DNA from: Methylobacter sp.
GTDB lineage: Bacteria > Pseudomonadota > Gammaproteobacteria > Methylococcales > Methylomonadaceae
NCBI GenBank assembly: GCA_030653175.1
Contig: JAURZV010000079.1
Location: 122,073 to 186,072 of the forward strand
Direction: 5' to 3'
Length of the DNA stretch: 64,000 bases
Both the position numbers and the translations under genes were made by a program. Under the pieces are notes generated by a model. The model saw nothing but the letters and a program-made list of their open reading frames with translations, did not search any database and was not told the origin of the DNA. Positions 52,240 through 61,837 of the stretch are shown here, piece after piece (position 1 is the stretch's first letter; each line of letters begins with the position of its first letter).

Positions 52240-52737
52240 TTACAGCAGCTGTCCCAACGCAAAAGCGCCAAAATAAGTAGCTGCAAAATAGAACAAAGAC
52301 AAGACCAGACTGGCAAAAAGATTGATAGACAAAACTTGCTTGATTATGTGAGCTACCACCACATAATCCCAAAATAAAAGCAGAGCCAAAAAATAATAAC
52401 TTAAAGGATCTTCGCTGACGGTCAGCCAGATCAACACCGGTACGATGAACAACGCGACTATATTGGCACAAAATATAATCGCTGTCGTCACTTGTACATA
52501 GGCGTATAACGTTCTGTTAAGGAACAGCATGACGCCTATAAACATAAGCGTTAATAATGTCGCTATACCGACTTCGGTAAATGCCTCTACCGGGTCGTCG
52601 GTCATGTTGGCTTGCATGAAATACTCAACAACAAAATAGAACAGCAAATTTTGTTTAAAAAAATCGACTGATCTCGGAAGCGTTAGCGGGTTATTTTTTA
52701 ACCAGCATAGTGGCAAGTATTGCTTTAAAACATCCAT
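52240..52737 (-). CDS. Small polytopic membrane protein, paralogue of 11258-11770
   Basis: The 165-residue protein has about five hydrophobic helices and starts VLKQYLPLCWLKNNPLTLP, closely matching the start of the protein at 11258-11770 (YLSLCWFRNNPADLIP). The two also share the second helix pattern (FYFVVEYFMQANMTDDPVEA against FYLISGVIVEGLIADPADGT). Function unknown; a YIP1-like fold is possible. It lies 73 bases downstream of the dynamin-like GTPase gene on the other side of its end and in the same direction. Confidence 0.75.
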   Translation of the reverse strand: MDVLKQYLPLCWLKNNPLTLPRSVDFFKQNLLFYFVVEYFMQANMTDDPVEAFTEVGIATLLTLMFIGVMLFLNRTLYAYVQVTTAIIFCANIVALFIVPVLIWLTVSEDPLSYYFLALLLFWDYVVVAHIIKQVLSINLFASLVLSLFYFAATYFGAFALGQLL

Positions 52738-52809
52738 AGTTACCCAGAGTTTTATTTTACAAACTATTTTATAACCGCAGCGGCCAAGTACCCCGTGGGC
52801 ATGTGAATA

Positions 52810-54204
52810 CTATTTAAAATCCGGGGCCCCCGAATGGCCGCTTAAGGATTGTCCATCATAGGTGCTGAAATTATCATTCAATAACTGAACCAGTTCTTTG
52901 GTTTTGTTGGATATCTGAGCCAAGCGGAGTTTTGTTTTTTTATTCCAGCCGACGGGTTCGGAAATCGGCAGCATCATGCGGCTGAAAGTCAGGTTTTTTT
53001 CGAAAATACCGGCTAAATTTTCCATTAAATGAAGTTCCTTTTGTCGTGCGTTAAGTTGGCTGATTATTAATTTTGCCTGGATCTTGCTGAAAATAATATG
53101 CAAAGGGATCATGATTGCTATCAATGTGACGACTATGACGGGCCCGATGACAGGGTCTATCAATAACTCCAGAATGCCGGTTTGTATTTCAGCAAAAACG
53201 GCAAGGGTAGCAATAAATCCGAGCACAATCAGGCTGGAAAAGGCTGATCGATCTTTCCATTGTACGATAGCCTTTTTTACTTCCGGCATCACCACGTTAT
53301 TAATTTCACGAATGTTTTTTTCCAGTGAATTCAACACACGATAAGTACGGTCATAGCCGACATTGGCTATGCGCTGATCTATCAAGGCAAAGTCAGCCGA
53401 GGCTTGAGGCGTAACGCTGCCTTCCTGGCTGGACAGGACAATAAACTGGCCGGTATTTAATCCCAATCCGGCAAGTTTTCTTTGCCATGAAGAGATGATC
53501 TCGCTGTTTGTAGTCGAACTCGGCATTGTTGCAGGTCTATCTATCAGATAAACAAATTTATTGGAATCCTGATGGAGGGTGATGCTTTCTATGACTTCAT
53601 CAACCAGCGGCGATGTTGAATCAAAGATATCGGTAAAAATTAAAACCAGGTCGGAGTTCTCAATGGTATGTTTTGCTAACAGCGACGTAACCGGGTTGGA
53701 TGGGGCGGCACTGATATTGGGCGCATCAATGAAAAGCTTGCTTTTCAGGCGATCACTATTAAGTGTTTTTAATTCCAGATAAGAATTAATGCGATCACCT
53801 TCGCCTTCTTGCTGCTGCTCGATTTTACGGCTGATTTGATAAAACGGAAACCGGTGGTCTACATCCAACGCTGTGCCGGGCAAGGTTGCCGGATTGGACT
53901 GATTGCTATGCAGCAAGACAGTAAACTTATGACTGGATGTTTGAATACCCGAAAACAAACTGTCCGAGCCCAGATAATTATTAATAAATCTGGACTTGGC
54001 CGTTGAATTACCGCCAATCAAGCTGATTATAGGCCACCATGAGTTTTTACCGGCAGTCGTTTCATCCATTTCGATGAGCCCCAAATCGAATTCAATTTGA
54101 TCGAGCTCCTGAAAGACTTTTGATGCTTTCAGTAATACCGGATTGTCAGCGGCGAATTGTTTTTCAAGGTTAAGCAGGTATTTGCTTGCTGTCTTTTCAG
54201 TCAT
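52810..54204 (-). CDS. Atypical dynamin-like/EHD-like GTPase-fold membrane protein
   Basis: The 464-residue protein has the layout of bacterial dynamin-like proteins: a GTPase-like domain (about 55-270) and a C-terminal region with two hydrophobic segments (about 325-345 and 352-372) and flanking helices. The P-loop reads GGNSTAKS (64-71): Gly before Lys is Ala. The G3 motif reads FIDAPN instead of DxPG, and the NKxD position reads LIDRPAT. So nucleotide binding is plausible but hydrolysis may be impaired. I do not recognise a named family. AAGGTG precedes the ATG at 54204. Downstream on the same strand is the small membrane protein at 52240. Confidence 0.7.
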   Translation of the reverse strand: MTEKTASKYLLNLEKQFAADNPVLLKASKVFQELDQIEFDLGLIEMDETTAGKNSWWPIISLIGGNSTAKSRFINNYLGSDSLFSGIQTSSHKFTVLLHSNQSNPATLPGTALDVDHRFPFYQISRKIEQQQEGEGDRINSYLELKTLNSDRLKSKLFIDAPNISAAPSNPVTSLLAKHTIENSDLVLIFTDIFDSTSPLVDEVIESITLHQDSNKFVYLIDRPATMPSSTTNSEIISSWQRKLAGLGLNTGQFIVLSSQEGSVTPQASADFALIDQRIANVGYDRTYRVLNSLEKNIREINNVVMPEVKKAIVQWKDRSAFSSLIVLGFIATLAVFAEIQTGILELLIDPVIGPVIVVTLIAIMIPLHIIFSKIQAKLIISQLNARQKELHLMENLAGIFEKNLTFSRMMLPISEPVGWNKKTKLRLAQISNKTKELVQLLNDNFSTYDGQSLSGHSGAPDFK

Positions 54205-54432
54205 CAGTTGACACCTTATTTGTTGTATTTTTATGGATTAAGGGGTAACGAAGTATACACCTAGAATGGAAGAGTAATACAAAAAACAAGAGGGATAATA
54301 AGGGCGTTTTATTGCTGTAAAATGGAAAAATGCTGAGTAAATATTGCTCTTTTGATACTCAAATTAGACGAGTTTATAGTATATTGGGTATCAATTAATG
54401 AGCCTTGTAAACGTGATTTAAAAAATAACATA

Positions 54433-54825
54433 ATGAATATGAAGAGTCTGATTGTTCTTCGAAGCTTAGCGGCGCTTGCTATTGCTGCGTTAATATCCGG
54501 CTGTGCTGTTCCGTTTTTTGGTGGGTATGGCGCAAACGGCCAGTCGCGTGAAGAGTTTGAGCGTCACGTGGAGGAGATTTTCCGATTGCAAAATCAAATG
54601 ACCAGCGAGGTGATGATGTTGCTGGAAAATGATGAAGCAGAAAAACCTGAGGCCCTACTGCAGGCCGAGCAACATATGCAACGGGTCTGCGCTGATCTTA
54701 ACGAATATGTTTCTCGTGACATTGACGGCTTAAGCAGTGGGCTTTTTTTGCGTCGACGGGTTGAAAAATCAGCTATAGATTGCGAGCAAGCGGCAACGGC
54801 TATCAAACCGCTGTTGAACCTTTAG
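54433..54825 (+). CDS. Small lipoprotein of unknown function
   Basis: From the ATG at 54433 the product is about 130 residues with a lipoprotein signal (LRSLAALAIAALISGCAVPF; lipobox LISGC). The mature part is helical and acidic, with QAEQHMQRVCADLNEYVSRD and a second Cys pair position. The frame opens earlier at 54352 but the signal peptide begins at 54433. No family recognised. Confidence 0.75.
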   Translation: MNMKSLIVLRSLAALAIAALISGCAVPFFGGYGANGQSREEFERHVEEIFRLQNQMTSEVMMLLENDEAEKPEALLQAEQHMQRVCADLNEYVSRDIDGLSSGLFLRRRVEKSAIDCEQAATAIKPLLNL

Positions 54826-54829
54826 CGCA

Positions 54830-56455
54830 TCAACGGCGGTCAGTCGTCCATGGTGTCAAAACAGTATTTTGCGCAGGTTTGCTGTTATCGGTTTCAGGAT
54901 AGTCGAGCGTGTAATGTAAACCACGGCTTTCCTTGCGTTGCTGCGCGCAACGGATGATGAGTTCGGCGGCGATGACCAGATTGCGCAATTCCAGCAAATC
55001 GCTGGTAACACGGAAGTTACTGTAATATTCGGCGATTTCCTTTTTAAGCAATTCCACACGATTCATTGCCCGACTTAAGCGTTTATCAGTTCTGACGATA
55101 CCGACATAGTCCCACATAAAGCGACGCAATTCATCCCAGTTGTGAGAAACGACCACTTCCTCATCGGAATCACTGACTTGTGATTCATCCCAATCAGGGA
55201 TTTCCGGCAGGGGTAAAATGCCGGGAAGTTTCTGCAAAATATCCTCGCTGGCCCGTTCTGCAAACACCAGACATTCCAATAACGAGTTGCTGGCCATGCG
55301 ATTGGCGCCGTGCAAACCGGTACAGGCAACCTCGCCTATGGCATAGAGATTGGGGATGTCAGTACGCGCATAGCTATCGGTTAACACACCGCCGCAGGTA
55401 TAATGCGCGGCCGGAACAACAGGAATAGGCTGCCTGGTGATGTCTATATCAAACTCAAGACACTGCTGATAAATCGTCGGAAAATGCTCACGTATAAACT
55501 GTTCCGGTTTGTGACTAATATCGAGATAAACACAGTCTATGCCGCGTTTTTTCATTTCATGATCGATGGCTCGGGCAACAATATCCCGAGGCGCCAATTC
55601 CTCTCTCGAATCAAAATACTGCATGAAAGACGAGCCGTCCGGCAGAATTAACTTGCCGCCCTCGCCTCTTACCGCTTCGCTGATCAGGAAAGAATGTGCG
55701 TGCGGATGATAAAGACAAGTCGGGTGAAATTGCATGAATTCCATATTGCTGACGCGACAGCCGGCACGCCAAGCCAAGGCTATGCCATCGCCGGTTGCAC
55801 TTTGCGGGTTAGTGCTGTAAAGGTAAGCCTTACTTGCGCCGCCGGTTGCCAGAACCACGACGCGAGCCGCTATCGTCTTGACCTGCTGCTTTGTTGAGTC
55901 CAGAACATAAGCGCCCAAAATCCGTTTTTCCGTATCCTTGGAAGTATCCTTGGAACTGGTAATTAACTCCACCACATTATGGTGTTCGAACAGCTCGATA
56001 TTGGCGTGTTCCCGAGCGCGTTCAATCAGCGATAAAGACACCGCCTTACCCGTAGCGTCGGCGGTATGCACAATACGTCGGTGAGAATGCCCGCCCTCCT
56101 GGTTTAAATGCAGCTTTAATTCCCCGGATGCGGTCTGTTCCTCGGTAAAAACAACACCCTGCTCCATCAACCAGTCTATTGAACTTTTACCGTGCGTCAC
56201 GGTCAGTCTCACAATCTCGGGATTACAAAGTCCGGCACCGGCATCCAGCGTATCTTCAATGTGCGACTCGATAGAATCATCGGCGCCGAAAACAGCCGAT
56301 ATACCGCCTTGCGCATAATAGGTGCTACCCGCCGTCAAGGCAAATTTTGACAGGACGGCAATACGCATTGAATGATTCGCCAGCTTAAGCGCCAAGCTTA
56401 AGCCCGCGCCGCCACTGCCAATAATAAGGACATCGTAATTTTGGGAATAAGGCAT
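54830..56455 (-). CDS. nadB: L-aspartate oxidase
   Basis: NadB oxidises L-aspartate to iminoaspartate, the first step in NAD synthesis. The 541-residue flavoprotein has the FAD motif DVLIIGSGGAGLSLALKLA at the N-terminus, TYYAQGGISAVF, the active-site region QFHPTCLYHP, and RGEGGKLILPDG plus GEVACTGLHGANRMASNSLL, all NadB/fumarate-reductase flavoprotein hallmarks. E. coli NadB has 540 residues. Single gene, convergent with the lipoprotein gene (four bases apart). Confidence 0.95.
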   Translation of the reverse strand: MPYSQNYDVLIIGSGGAGLSLALKLANHSMRIAVLSKFALTAGSTYYAQGGISAVFGADDSIESHIEDTLDAGAGLCNPEIVRLTVTHGKSSIDWLMEQGVVFTEEQTASGELKLHLNQEGGHSHRRIVHTADATGKAVSLSLIERAREHANIELFEHHNVVELITSSKDTSKDTEKRILGAYVLDSTKQQVKTIAARVVVLATGGASKAYLYSTNPQSATGDGIALAWRAGCRVSNMEFMQFHPTCLYHPHAHSFLISEAVRGEGGKLILPDGSSFMQYFDSREELAPRDIVARAIDHEMKKRGIDCVYLDISHKPEQFIREHFPTIYQQCLEFDIDITRQPIPVVPAAHYTCGGVLTDSYARTDIPNLYAIGEVACTGLHGANRMASNSLLECLVFAERASEDILQKLPGILPLPEIPDWDESQVSDSDEEVVVSHNWDELRRFMWDYVGIVRTDKRLSRAMNRVELLKKEIAEYYSNFRVTSDLLELRNLVIAAELIIRCAQQRKESRGLHYTLDYPETDNSKPAQNTVLTPWTTDRR

Positions 56456-56722
56456 TAGGTACAGGTAGTGAGCAGGACAAATGAGAGAAAGTTTATAGTA
56501 TTAACACGCTTAGTTGTTGTTAATGGATAATATAGCTTTTTAGTATGATAGCAATTTTTTTTATATAGCTATCCAGATATATTTTGTCTCTGTTACTATC
56601 AAGGCTAGCGAGTGTTACAGCCTTAAAAACGGGACGTAACTTTTCCGGAAAGCTATATCTATTATCTCGGTTGTTATTTTTAACATAAGTTATTTCATTA
56701 ATGATATTAAATGGAGGTTTTT

Positions 56723-58129
56723 ATGTTCAATAAAGTTAAGTGGTGTTTTTTCCTGATCGTTTTGTTTAATAAAAACGTATCGGCACAATTACCGGATTTT
56801 ACCGAGATGGTAAAAACCAACGGCGTTGCCGTAGTCAACATCAGCACCACTCAAAAAGCGCCTCCTGAGGCTGAAAACGCCCCCGAAGAACCGCAGCTAC
56901 CGGAGGGAATGCCTCCGGAAATGGAAGAGTTTTTTAAACGCTTTCTAAATGAACAGGGCGGCGGCTATGTTCCAAGGGATACTACGTCATTAGGCTCGGG
57001 TTTTGTTATTTCCCCGGATGGTTACGTATTAACCAATCATCATCTGGTAAAAGATGCCGATGAAATCGTGGTCAAATTATCCGACCGCCGGGAACTGATA
57101 GCCAAAGTGATCGGCACCGATGCGCGTACCGATGTTGCTGTATTAAAGGTCGAGGCCAAAGACTTGCCCGCAGTGACCATCGGTGAACCGAACAAGCTCC
57201 AGGTCGGCGAGTGGGTACTGGCGATAGGTTCTCCTTTTGGATTTGAGCAATCCGTGACAGCCGGCATCGTCAGCGCCAAAGGACGCAGCTTGCCCGGCGG
57301 GAATTATGTACCGTTTATACAAACGGACGTAGCCATAAATCCCGGCAATTCAGGCGGACCGCTGTTTAATATGGAAGGCAAAGTCGTTGGCATAAACTCC
57401 CAGATTTACAGCCGTACCGGGGGATTTATGGGACTTTCATTCGCGATCCCCATGGATGTAGTAATGAATGTCGTAGATCAAATAAAAGCCACCGGTAAAG
57501 CGGCGCATGGCTGGTTGGGCGTCCAGATACAGGATGTAACGCGGACACTGGCCGAATCATTCGGCATGAAAAAACCACAAGGAGCATTGGTTTCCAAAGT
57601 GTTGCCCGACAGTCCTGCCGAAAAAGCCGGATTGCAGATTGGCGACATTATTACTGAATTTAATGGCCAACCCATTGAAACTTCGGGTTATTTACCTCCC
57701 ATGGTGGGCATAACGCCTATCAATAACAAGGCCTCATTAAAAATCATCAGGCAAGGCGAGACCAAAACTATCGACTTTAAAGTAGGGCTTTTGCCGGACG
57801 AAGTCGATAAGTTGGCGGACGCTAAAGCGGCAGCACCAAAACTTCCCCATAATCGGCTGGGTATTAATGTCGTTGATTTGACCGATCTGCAAAGAGAGAC
57901 CTCGCAGGTTGCTAAAAACGGCGTGTTAGTACAGGATGTTGCCAAAGGCACCGCCAAGGATGCCGGAATTCAGCGTGGCGATGTGATTTTACGCATTCAG
58001 GACAACGTCATCCGCGATGCAGCTGATTTTGAGAAAATAGTCAAAAAGCTCCCGGCCGGTAAATCAGTCGCTGTTTTAATACAGCGTCAGGGCAGTCCGG
58101 TATTCCTGGCGATTAAAGTAGAAAAATAA
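56723..58129 (+). CDS. Do-type periplasmic serine endoprotease (DegP/MucD-like)
   Basis: The 468-residue product has a signal peptide (FFLIVLFNKNVSA-Q), a trypsin-like protease domain with the catalytic triad His in YVLTNHHLVKDAD, Asp in DARTDVAVLKV and Ser in INPGNSGGPLF, then two PDZ domains (about 260-350 and 370-465; GWLGVQIQDV and NRLGINVVDL). It degrades or refolds misfolded envelope proteins; length and two PDZs match DegQ/MucD. GGAGG five bases before the ATG at 56723 fixes this start over an ATG four codons upstream. Confidence 0.94.
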   Translation: MFNKVKWCFFLIVLFNKNVSAQLPDFTEMVKTNGVAVVNISTTQKAPPEAENAPEEPQLPEGMPPEMEEFFKRFLNEQGGGYVPRDTTSLGSGFVISPDGYVLTNHHLVKDADEIVVKLSDRRELIAKVIGTDARTDVAVLKVEAKDLPAVTIGEPNKLQVGEWVLAIGSPFGFEQSVTAGIVSAKGRSLPGGNYVPFIQTDVAINPGNSGGPLFNMEGKVVGINSQIYSRTGGFMGLSFAIPMDVVMNVVDQIKATGKAAHGWLGVQIQDVTRTLAESFGMKKPQGALVSKVLPDSPAEKAGLQIGDIITEFNGQPIETSGYLPPMVGITPINNKASLKIIRQGETKTIDFKVGLLPDEVDKLADAKAAAPKLPHNRLGINVVDLTDLQRETSQVAKNGVLVQDVAKGTAKDAGIQRGDVILRIQDNVIRDAADFEKIVKKLPAGKSVAVLIQRQGSPVFLAIKVEK

Positions 58130-58234
58130 CTGATGTTACGCAATAGCTAAAGTTTTTTACCATGAAGATCACGAAGTTTTATGAGTCGTTTCTCATGATC
58201 TTCGTGGTTTTTATGTGGACTGCGTAACATCAGT
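58129..58234. mobile_element. MITE-like element with perfect 14-bp terminal inverted repeats
   Basis: ACTGATGTTACGCA (58129-58142) and its exact complement TGCGTAACATCAGT (58221-58234) bound a 106-base element that contains an inner CACGAAG/CTTCGTG hairpin. Its first base overlaps the last base of the protease stop codon. TGATGTTACGCAGTAA also occurs near 39568 in the nested element. Confidence 0.7.
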
Positions 58235-58272
58235 TAGACACGACTAAACCACTCTATCCAAACGTCAGATAA

Positions 58273-58317
58273 TAAAAAAGGGTTTTCGTTTTCACGTAAA
58301 CCCTTTGATTTTTTGGA
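58273..58317. terminator. Bidirectional factor-independent terminator
   Basis: AAAAAAGGGTTT and AAACCCTTTGATTTTTT form a hairpin flanked by A- and T-runs, between the converging protease and fae genes. It can work in both directions. Confidence 0.75.
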
Positions 58318-58358
58318 GTCCATGACCGGTAGCTTTTACTTTTACCCTGATTAGCTTT

Positions 58359-58868
58359 TTAATCGTGCGCCGCGAGCGGATGATGCTTCACCTCTTCCTG
58401 GGCAATCACTTCGGTGGGCGTTGGTTCTCCTGCAACAGCACGTTTAATCGCCAGCTTGGTGGCTTCATAATTCCAATCCTGGATTTTATCGTTGTCCTTG
58501 GCATCCCAGTGAATAAAAACACCTACGCAGATAAAAATATCGTTGGCTTCTTCCATGGGTATTACACCCTCTTTAACGCTATCGACTACCGCCTTGGCCA
58601 CACCGCGTTCCGCCGGCCCGAACATTTGGTTTACCTGTTTCTCGTTCTTGATTTCGACTTTATTGAACATTACGGTATTAGGCTTAGCCATAAGATTGGG
58701 CGCGACCAGCGCCAATAAAGAATTATCGCCTCGTTTTTGGTTAGTCAGCGTAATACAAAATGCAATTTCTGCGGCACTGCCGCGCGGCCCCATGAGCAGG
58801 TCAATATGGGCTAATTCTTTTCCTTCACCGACCAAGGCCTCACCTACCAGTACTTTATCGATTTTCAT
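58359..58868 (-). CDS. fae: Formaldehyde-activating enzyme (tetrahydromethanopterin-dependent)
   Basis: Fae condenses formaldehyde with tetrahydromethanopterin to methylene-H4MPT, the entry to the main formaldehyde oxidation route in many methylotrophs. The 169-residue product has the canonical blocks [20 protein letters not shown] with the active-site histidine (His21), [57 protein letters not shown] and [16 protein letters not shown]. Length matches Methylobacterium Fae (170). AGGAGA precedes the ATG at 58868. The 757-base spacer upstream holds its promoter region but no further H4MPT genes. Confidence 0.97.
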   Translation of the reverse strand: MKIDKVLVGEALVGEGKELAHIDLLMGPRGSAAEIAFCITLTNQKRGDNSLLALVAPNLMAKPNTVMFNKVEIKNEKQVNQMFGPAERGVAKAVVDSVKEGVIPMEEANDIFICVGVFIHWDAKDNDKIQDWNYEATKLAIKRAVAGEPTPTEVIAQEEVKHHPLAAHD

Positions 58869-59419
58869 GTTGGTTTCTCCTCTTGAGTTTTCAAATAAAT
58901 TCTTGAATTATGGGATCAAGGCAACAAAGAGCATCCTGTCGTTTTCGATTGTTCTCCTGCTGTTCGTCCTCAAGCCTGAAAACGGCGATTTATTCACTAA
59001 AAATATATAATAAATCAATATCTTAAAAAAATTAAAGTATTCACCCTTTGGGTAATGATCTTATGATTTTGTTATTTTTAATGAGTGCATAAGTTCCACG
59101 TCCATCGATAAGAACCCGGCGGGGCTGCTCTTCAGTTAGCGTGACACATCTCAATCTGTGGATTAAGCCATGAACAACTCACCTATAAGTTAAGTAGTAC
59201 CTCGCCCACATCACTCTGGCGAATGAAATATTTCCTGTTTCGGATGATTTAATGCCGATATATCTGCGTCTGATAACTTATAACATCTTAATAAAATCAA
59301 TAACATCCGTATCACTACCTATATCGACATCAGCTATTAGCTTACGAGTTGACGATTCTCATAGATATTTCTGCATGTTGTAAAAGGCTTTGTTTTTCCT
59401 GATTAGCAAGATGTTTCAG

Positions 59420-59625
59420 CCGGGTGTGATTAAAAGTGCTGGGAATTCATAGCAACATGATAGTAGCTTCTTCCATTCCAAGTATTGATTTCTCAGGACA
59501 AAACTATCATTGAGGTAGAAAAAACAGCAAATGGGGATAGACCACGAAGAAGAGAAGAATATCGTCGACAACCGAAACGCCTTTAACAGCAACAATGTCC
59601 GAGCGAGCAACTGCCGACTGCATCC
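59420..59625 (+). pseudogene. Possible remnant of an IS110-type transposase start
   Basis: A plus-strand frame near 59458 reads MIVASSIPSIDFSGQNYH and is then interrupted; about 12 codons later another frame reads MGIDHEEEKNI. The combination IDFSGQN followed by xGIDxHKK is reminiscent of the N-terminus of IS110-family transposases, but the match is short and frameshifted. The rest of 58869-59625 shows no gene. Confidence 0.2.
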
Positions 59626-60783
59626 TCAATATCTGGCCGACAAGGCCAAACGACAGTTATTGACCCATTCGATCCTCGCGCCCGGCGACCGGCTTTCCCT
59701 GTCCATGACTTGCTGCAACCAGTGAACGTCATGAAGGTGCGCGTAACTCAGCCGGAAGCGTCTGATTTGCATCGGCGTCATGATCAAGCTGACCAGTTTT
59801 CCTGTCGCTAAGTCCATGGTCACAAAATACATCAGGGTCAAATCGCCACGGAATTCCTCGTATCCTGAAATACCTTCGTAATCGTTCAGAAAATCCCCGC
59901 AACCGAACAGAATCGGTTTACCCCGGTACACCTCGACGCCCTTGGGATGGTGCGATGAGTGACCATGCACCACGTCCACATGGGCCTGATCTATCAGCCG
60001 GTGCGCAAATTCCCTTTGTGCGCTTAAGACTTCGTAACCCCAGTTTCCGCCCCAATGAATCGAGGCCACCACGCAATCGCCTTTCCGCTTAAGCCCCGAG
60101 ATCCGCTTAGCGATGCGGCGCACCGTATCCCCGGATAAGTCCGGCAGTAAATTCACGCCCGGCCTATCGCTACGGGCGCTCCACAACGAAGGAATGCCGC
60201 TGCTTTCGTCGCCGAAGCCGAACACCATCACGCGTCCTTTCCCAGCCACCTCGATAATCGCCGGCGCCTCGGCTTCTGAAAGATTCCGCCCCGCTCCCGC
60301 GACCTTGAGATTCGCACAGTTCAAAGTGGTCAAAGTCTCCGTCAATCCGGCATAACCCCAATCCAGAACATGATTGTTGGCCAGAACGCAGCAGTCGATT
60401 TTCGCCGCAGCAATGCAGGGAATGTTCCGCGGCTGCATTCGGTAATGAATGCCTTTTCCGGCCCAAAATTTCCGGCTGGCCGTCACTGCCGTCTCAAGGT
60501 TAATGATGCGGACATCGGGGTTAGTGCACCGGAGTTCTTCAAGCGCATCTCCCCAGATATAGGCAAAGTCAACCGGTTTCGGAATAGGGCCGTGGACTTC
60601 TTCCGCAAGCTGCACATAGTCCTTGGCGGAGGTCATATAAGGTTCATGAATCCGCGGATTGCCGGGATACGGCAGCACCTGGCCGATGCCCCGGCCGGTC
60701 ATCACATCGCCGCACAGAAACAGCGTAATCGTTTGGGTATCGCGAGAAGTGTCCTGAGATGAAGGGCGTTGATCTGAAATCAT
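59626..60783 (-). CDS. CapA family protein (PgsA-type metallophosphatase fold)
   Basis: The 385-residue protein belongs to the CapA/PgsA family, originally linked with poly-gamma-glutamate capsule synthesis and with a calcineurin-like fold. Motifs: TITLFLCGDVMTGRGI (Gly-Asp metal ligand), IINLETAVT (Asn-Glu), VLANNHVLDWGYAGL (Asn-His), VASIHWGGNWGY (His) and VVHGHSSHHPKGVEVYRG (His-x-His). There is no signal peptide or membrane anchor, unlike capsule-linked members, so it is probably a cytoplasmic hydrolase. Base composition is GC-richer than most of the window, like the operon that follows. Confidence 0.88.
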   Translation of the reverse strand: MISDQRPSSQDTSRDTQTITLFLCGDVMTGRGIGQVLPYPGNPRIHEPYMTSAKDYVQLAEEVHGPIPKPVDFAYIWGDALEELRCTNPDVRIINLETAVTASRKFWAGKGIHYRMQPRNIPCIAAAKIDCCVLANNHVLDWGYAGLTETLTTLNCANLKVAGAGRNLSEAEAPAIIEVAGKGRVMVFGFGDESSGIPSLWSARSDRPGVNLLPDLSGDTVRRIAKRISGLKRKGDCVVASIHWGGNWGYEVLSAQREFAHRLIDQAHVDVVHGHSSHHPKGVEVYRGKPILFGCGDFLNDYEGISGYEEFRGDLTLMYFVTMDLATGKLVSLIMTPMQIRRFRLSYAHLHDVHWLQQVMDRESRSPGARIEWVNNCRLALSARY

Positions 60784-60884
60784 TTTCGTCTCCTGTCGGG
60801 CGTGTTCCGGTTATCTTCGGCAAGCGATTGGACTTAGGAATGAGCATGAAACAATTTGAACAACTCGCGGCGTAAGTTTTCAGT

Positions 60885-60929
60885 GGGAGTGCAAGCTTTG
60901 CTTGCGCTTGCAGGCAAAGCCTGCACTCC
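60885..60929. repeat. Palindrome GAGTGCAAGCTTTGCTTGC
   Basis: GAGTGCAAGCTTTGCTTGC is complementary to GCAGGCAAAGCCTGCACTC at 17 of 19 positions. It lies in the 350-base divergent spacer between the CapA-like gene and the PRTase operon. Confidence 0.65.
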
Positions 60930-61137
60930 AGCTATTGGCAACTTGCTCAAGTTATTTTGTGCACGTTCCTTAGCTTTATTGACACTGATACCCATCGGAA
61001 AGCCCCGAATTTATGACGCTTATTTTATAAGATGAACGCACAACATAAATTTGTAAAGCGACGCGGTAAGTATTTACCAGTATTCATTATATGAATAAAT
61101 CGGTATATGATTTATTCAAGCTTATAGAAAGGGTGCG

Positions 61138-61821
61138 ATGCGTATGAGCAAGAAAACCATCTTGAAACTGCCATTTGAAAATAGAATCCAGGCCGGACGC
61201 TTGCTGGGTCAGGCGCTGGCTGGATATGCAAAGCGTCCGGACGTGATCGTCCTCGCCCTGCCCCGTGGCGGAGTTCCGGTGGGATTCGAGGTCGCCCGGA
61301 TGATCGACGCGCCGCTGGACATCATGCTGGTGCGCAAGCTGGGAACGCCCGGACAGGAGGAATTGGCGATGGGCGCAATCGCCAGCGGAGGCGTGTGCGT
61401 GCTGAATTCCGATATAGTAGCGGCCCTCGATATCAGCCAAGAGGCTATTGAGGCCGCCGCCACAACAGAGCGGCAAGAACTGGAACGGCGCGAACGGGTT
61501 TATCGCGGAGACCGGCCGCCTCCCGGAATAGAGAATCGCTACGTGATTCTGGTGGACGACGGCTTGGCCACCGGGGCGAGCATGCTGGCCGCGGTGGCCG
61601 CCTTGAAGCAACGAAAGCCCACCTCTATCGTGGTCGCCGTACCCGTGGCTCCGCCCGATACGGTGCAGCGACTGCAAGAGGAAGCCGATGATGTGGTCTG
61701 CCTGGCAACGCCTAAGTCATTTTCGGCTGTCGGCTGCTGGTACCGGGAGTTTCCGCAGATCAGCGACGATGAAGTCAAGTCTCTTTTGGCGCGCGCCTGG
61801 ACCAAAAACCCCACCCTCTAA
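61138..61821 (+). CDS. Type I phosphoribosyltransferase (COG1926-like)
   Basis: The 227-residue protein has the PRTase fold: VIVLALPRGGVPVGFEVARM (N-terminal PPi loop) and the PRPP-binding loop YVILVDDGLATGASML (VDDGLATG, about 140-150), with MLVRKLGTPGQEELAMGAIA conserved in the COG1926 group. The nucleobase or other acceptor is unknown. It is first in a three-gene operon with an alpha/beta hydrolase and PRPP synthase; hydrolases of this kind are fused to COG1926 PRTases in some bacteria. AAGGG precedes the ATG at 61138; an ATG two codons later is possible. Confidence 0.88.
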   Translation: MRMSKKTILKLPFENRIQAGRLLGQALAGYAKRPDVIVLALPRGGVPVGFEVARMIDAPLDIMLVRKLGTPGQEELAMGAIASGGVCVLNSDIVAALDISQEAIEAAATTERQELERRERVYRGDRPPPGIENRYVILVDDGLATGASMLAAVAALKQRKPTSIVVAVPVAPPDTVQRLQEEADDVVCLATPKSFSAVGCWYREFPQISDDEVKSLLARAWTKNPTL

Positions 61822-61837
61822 ACTTAACGGAAAAGCC

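Noticed and set aside
59416..59725. Two 64-codon frames upstream of the CapA-like gene
   Set aside because: No start signal or domain; at best part of a transposase remnant listed with low confidence.
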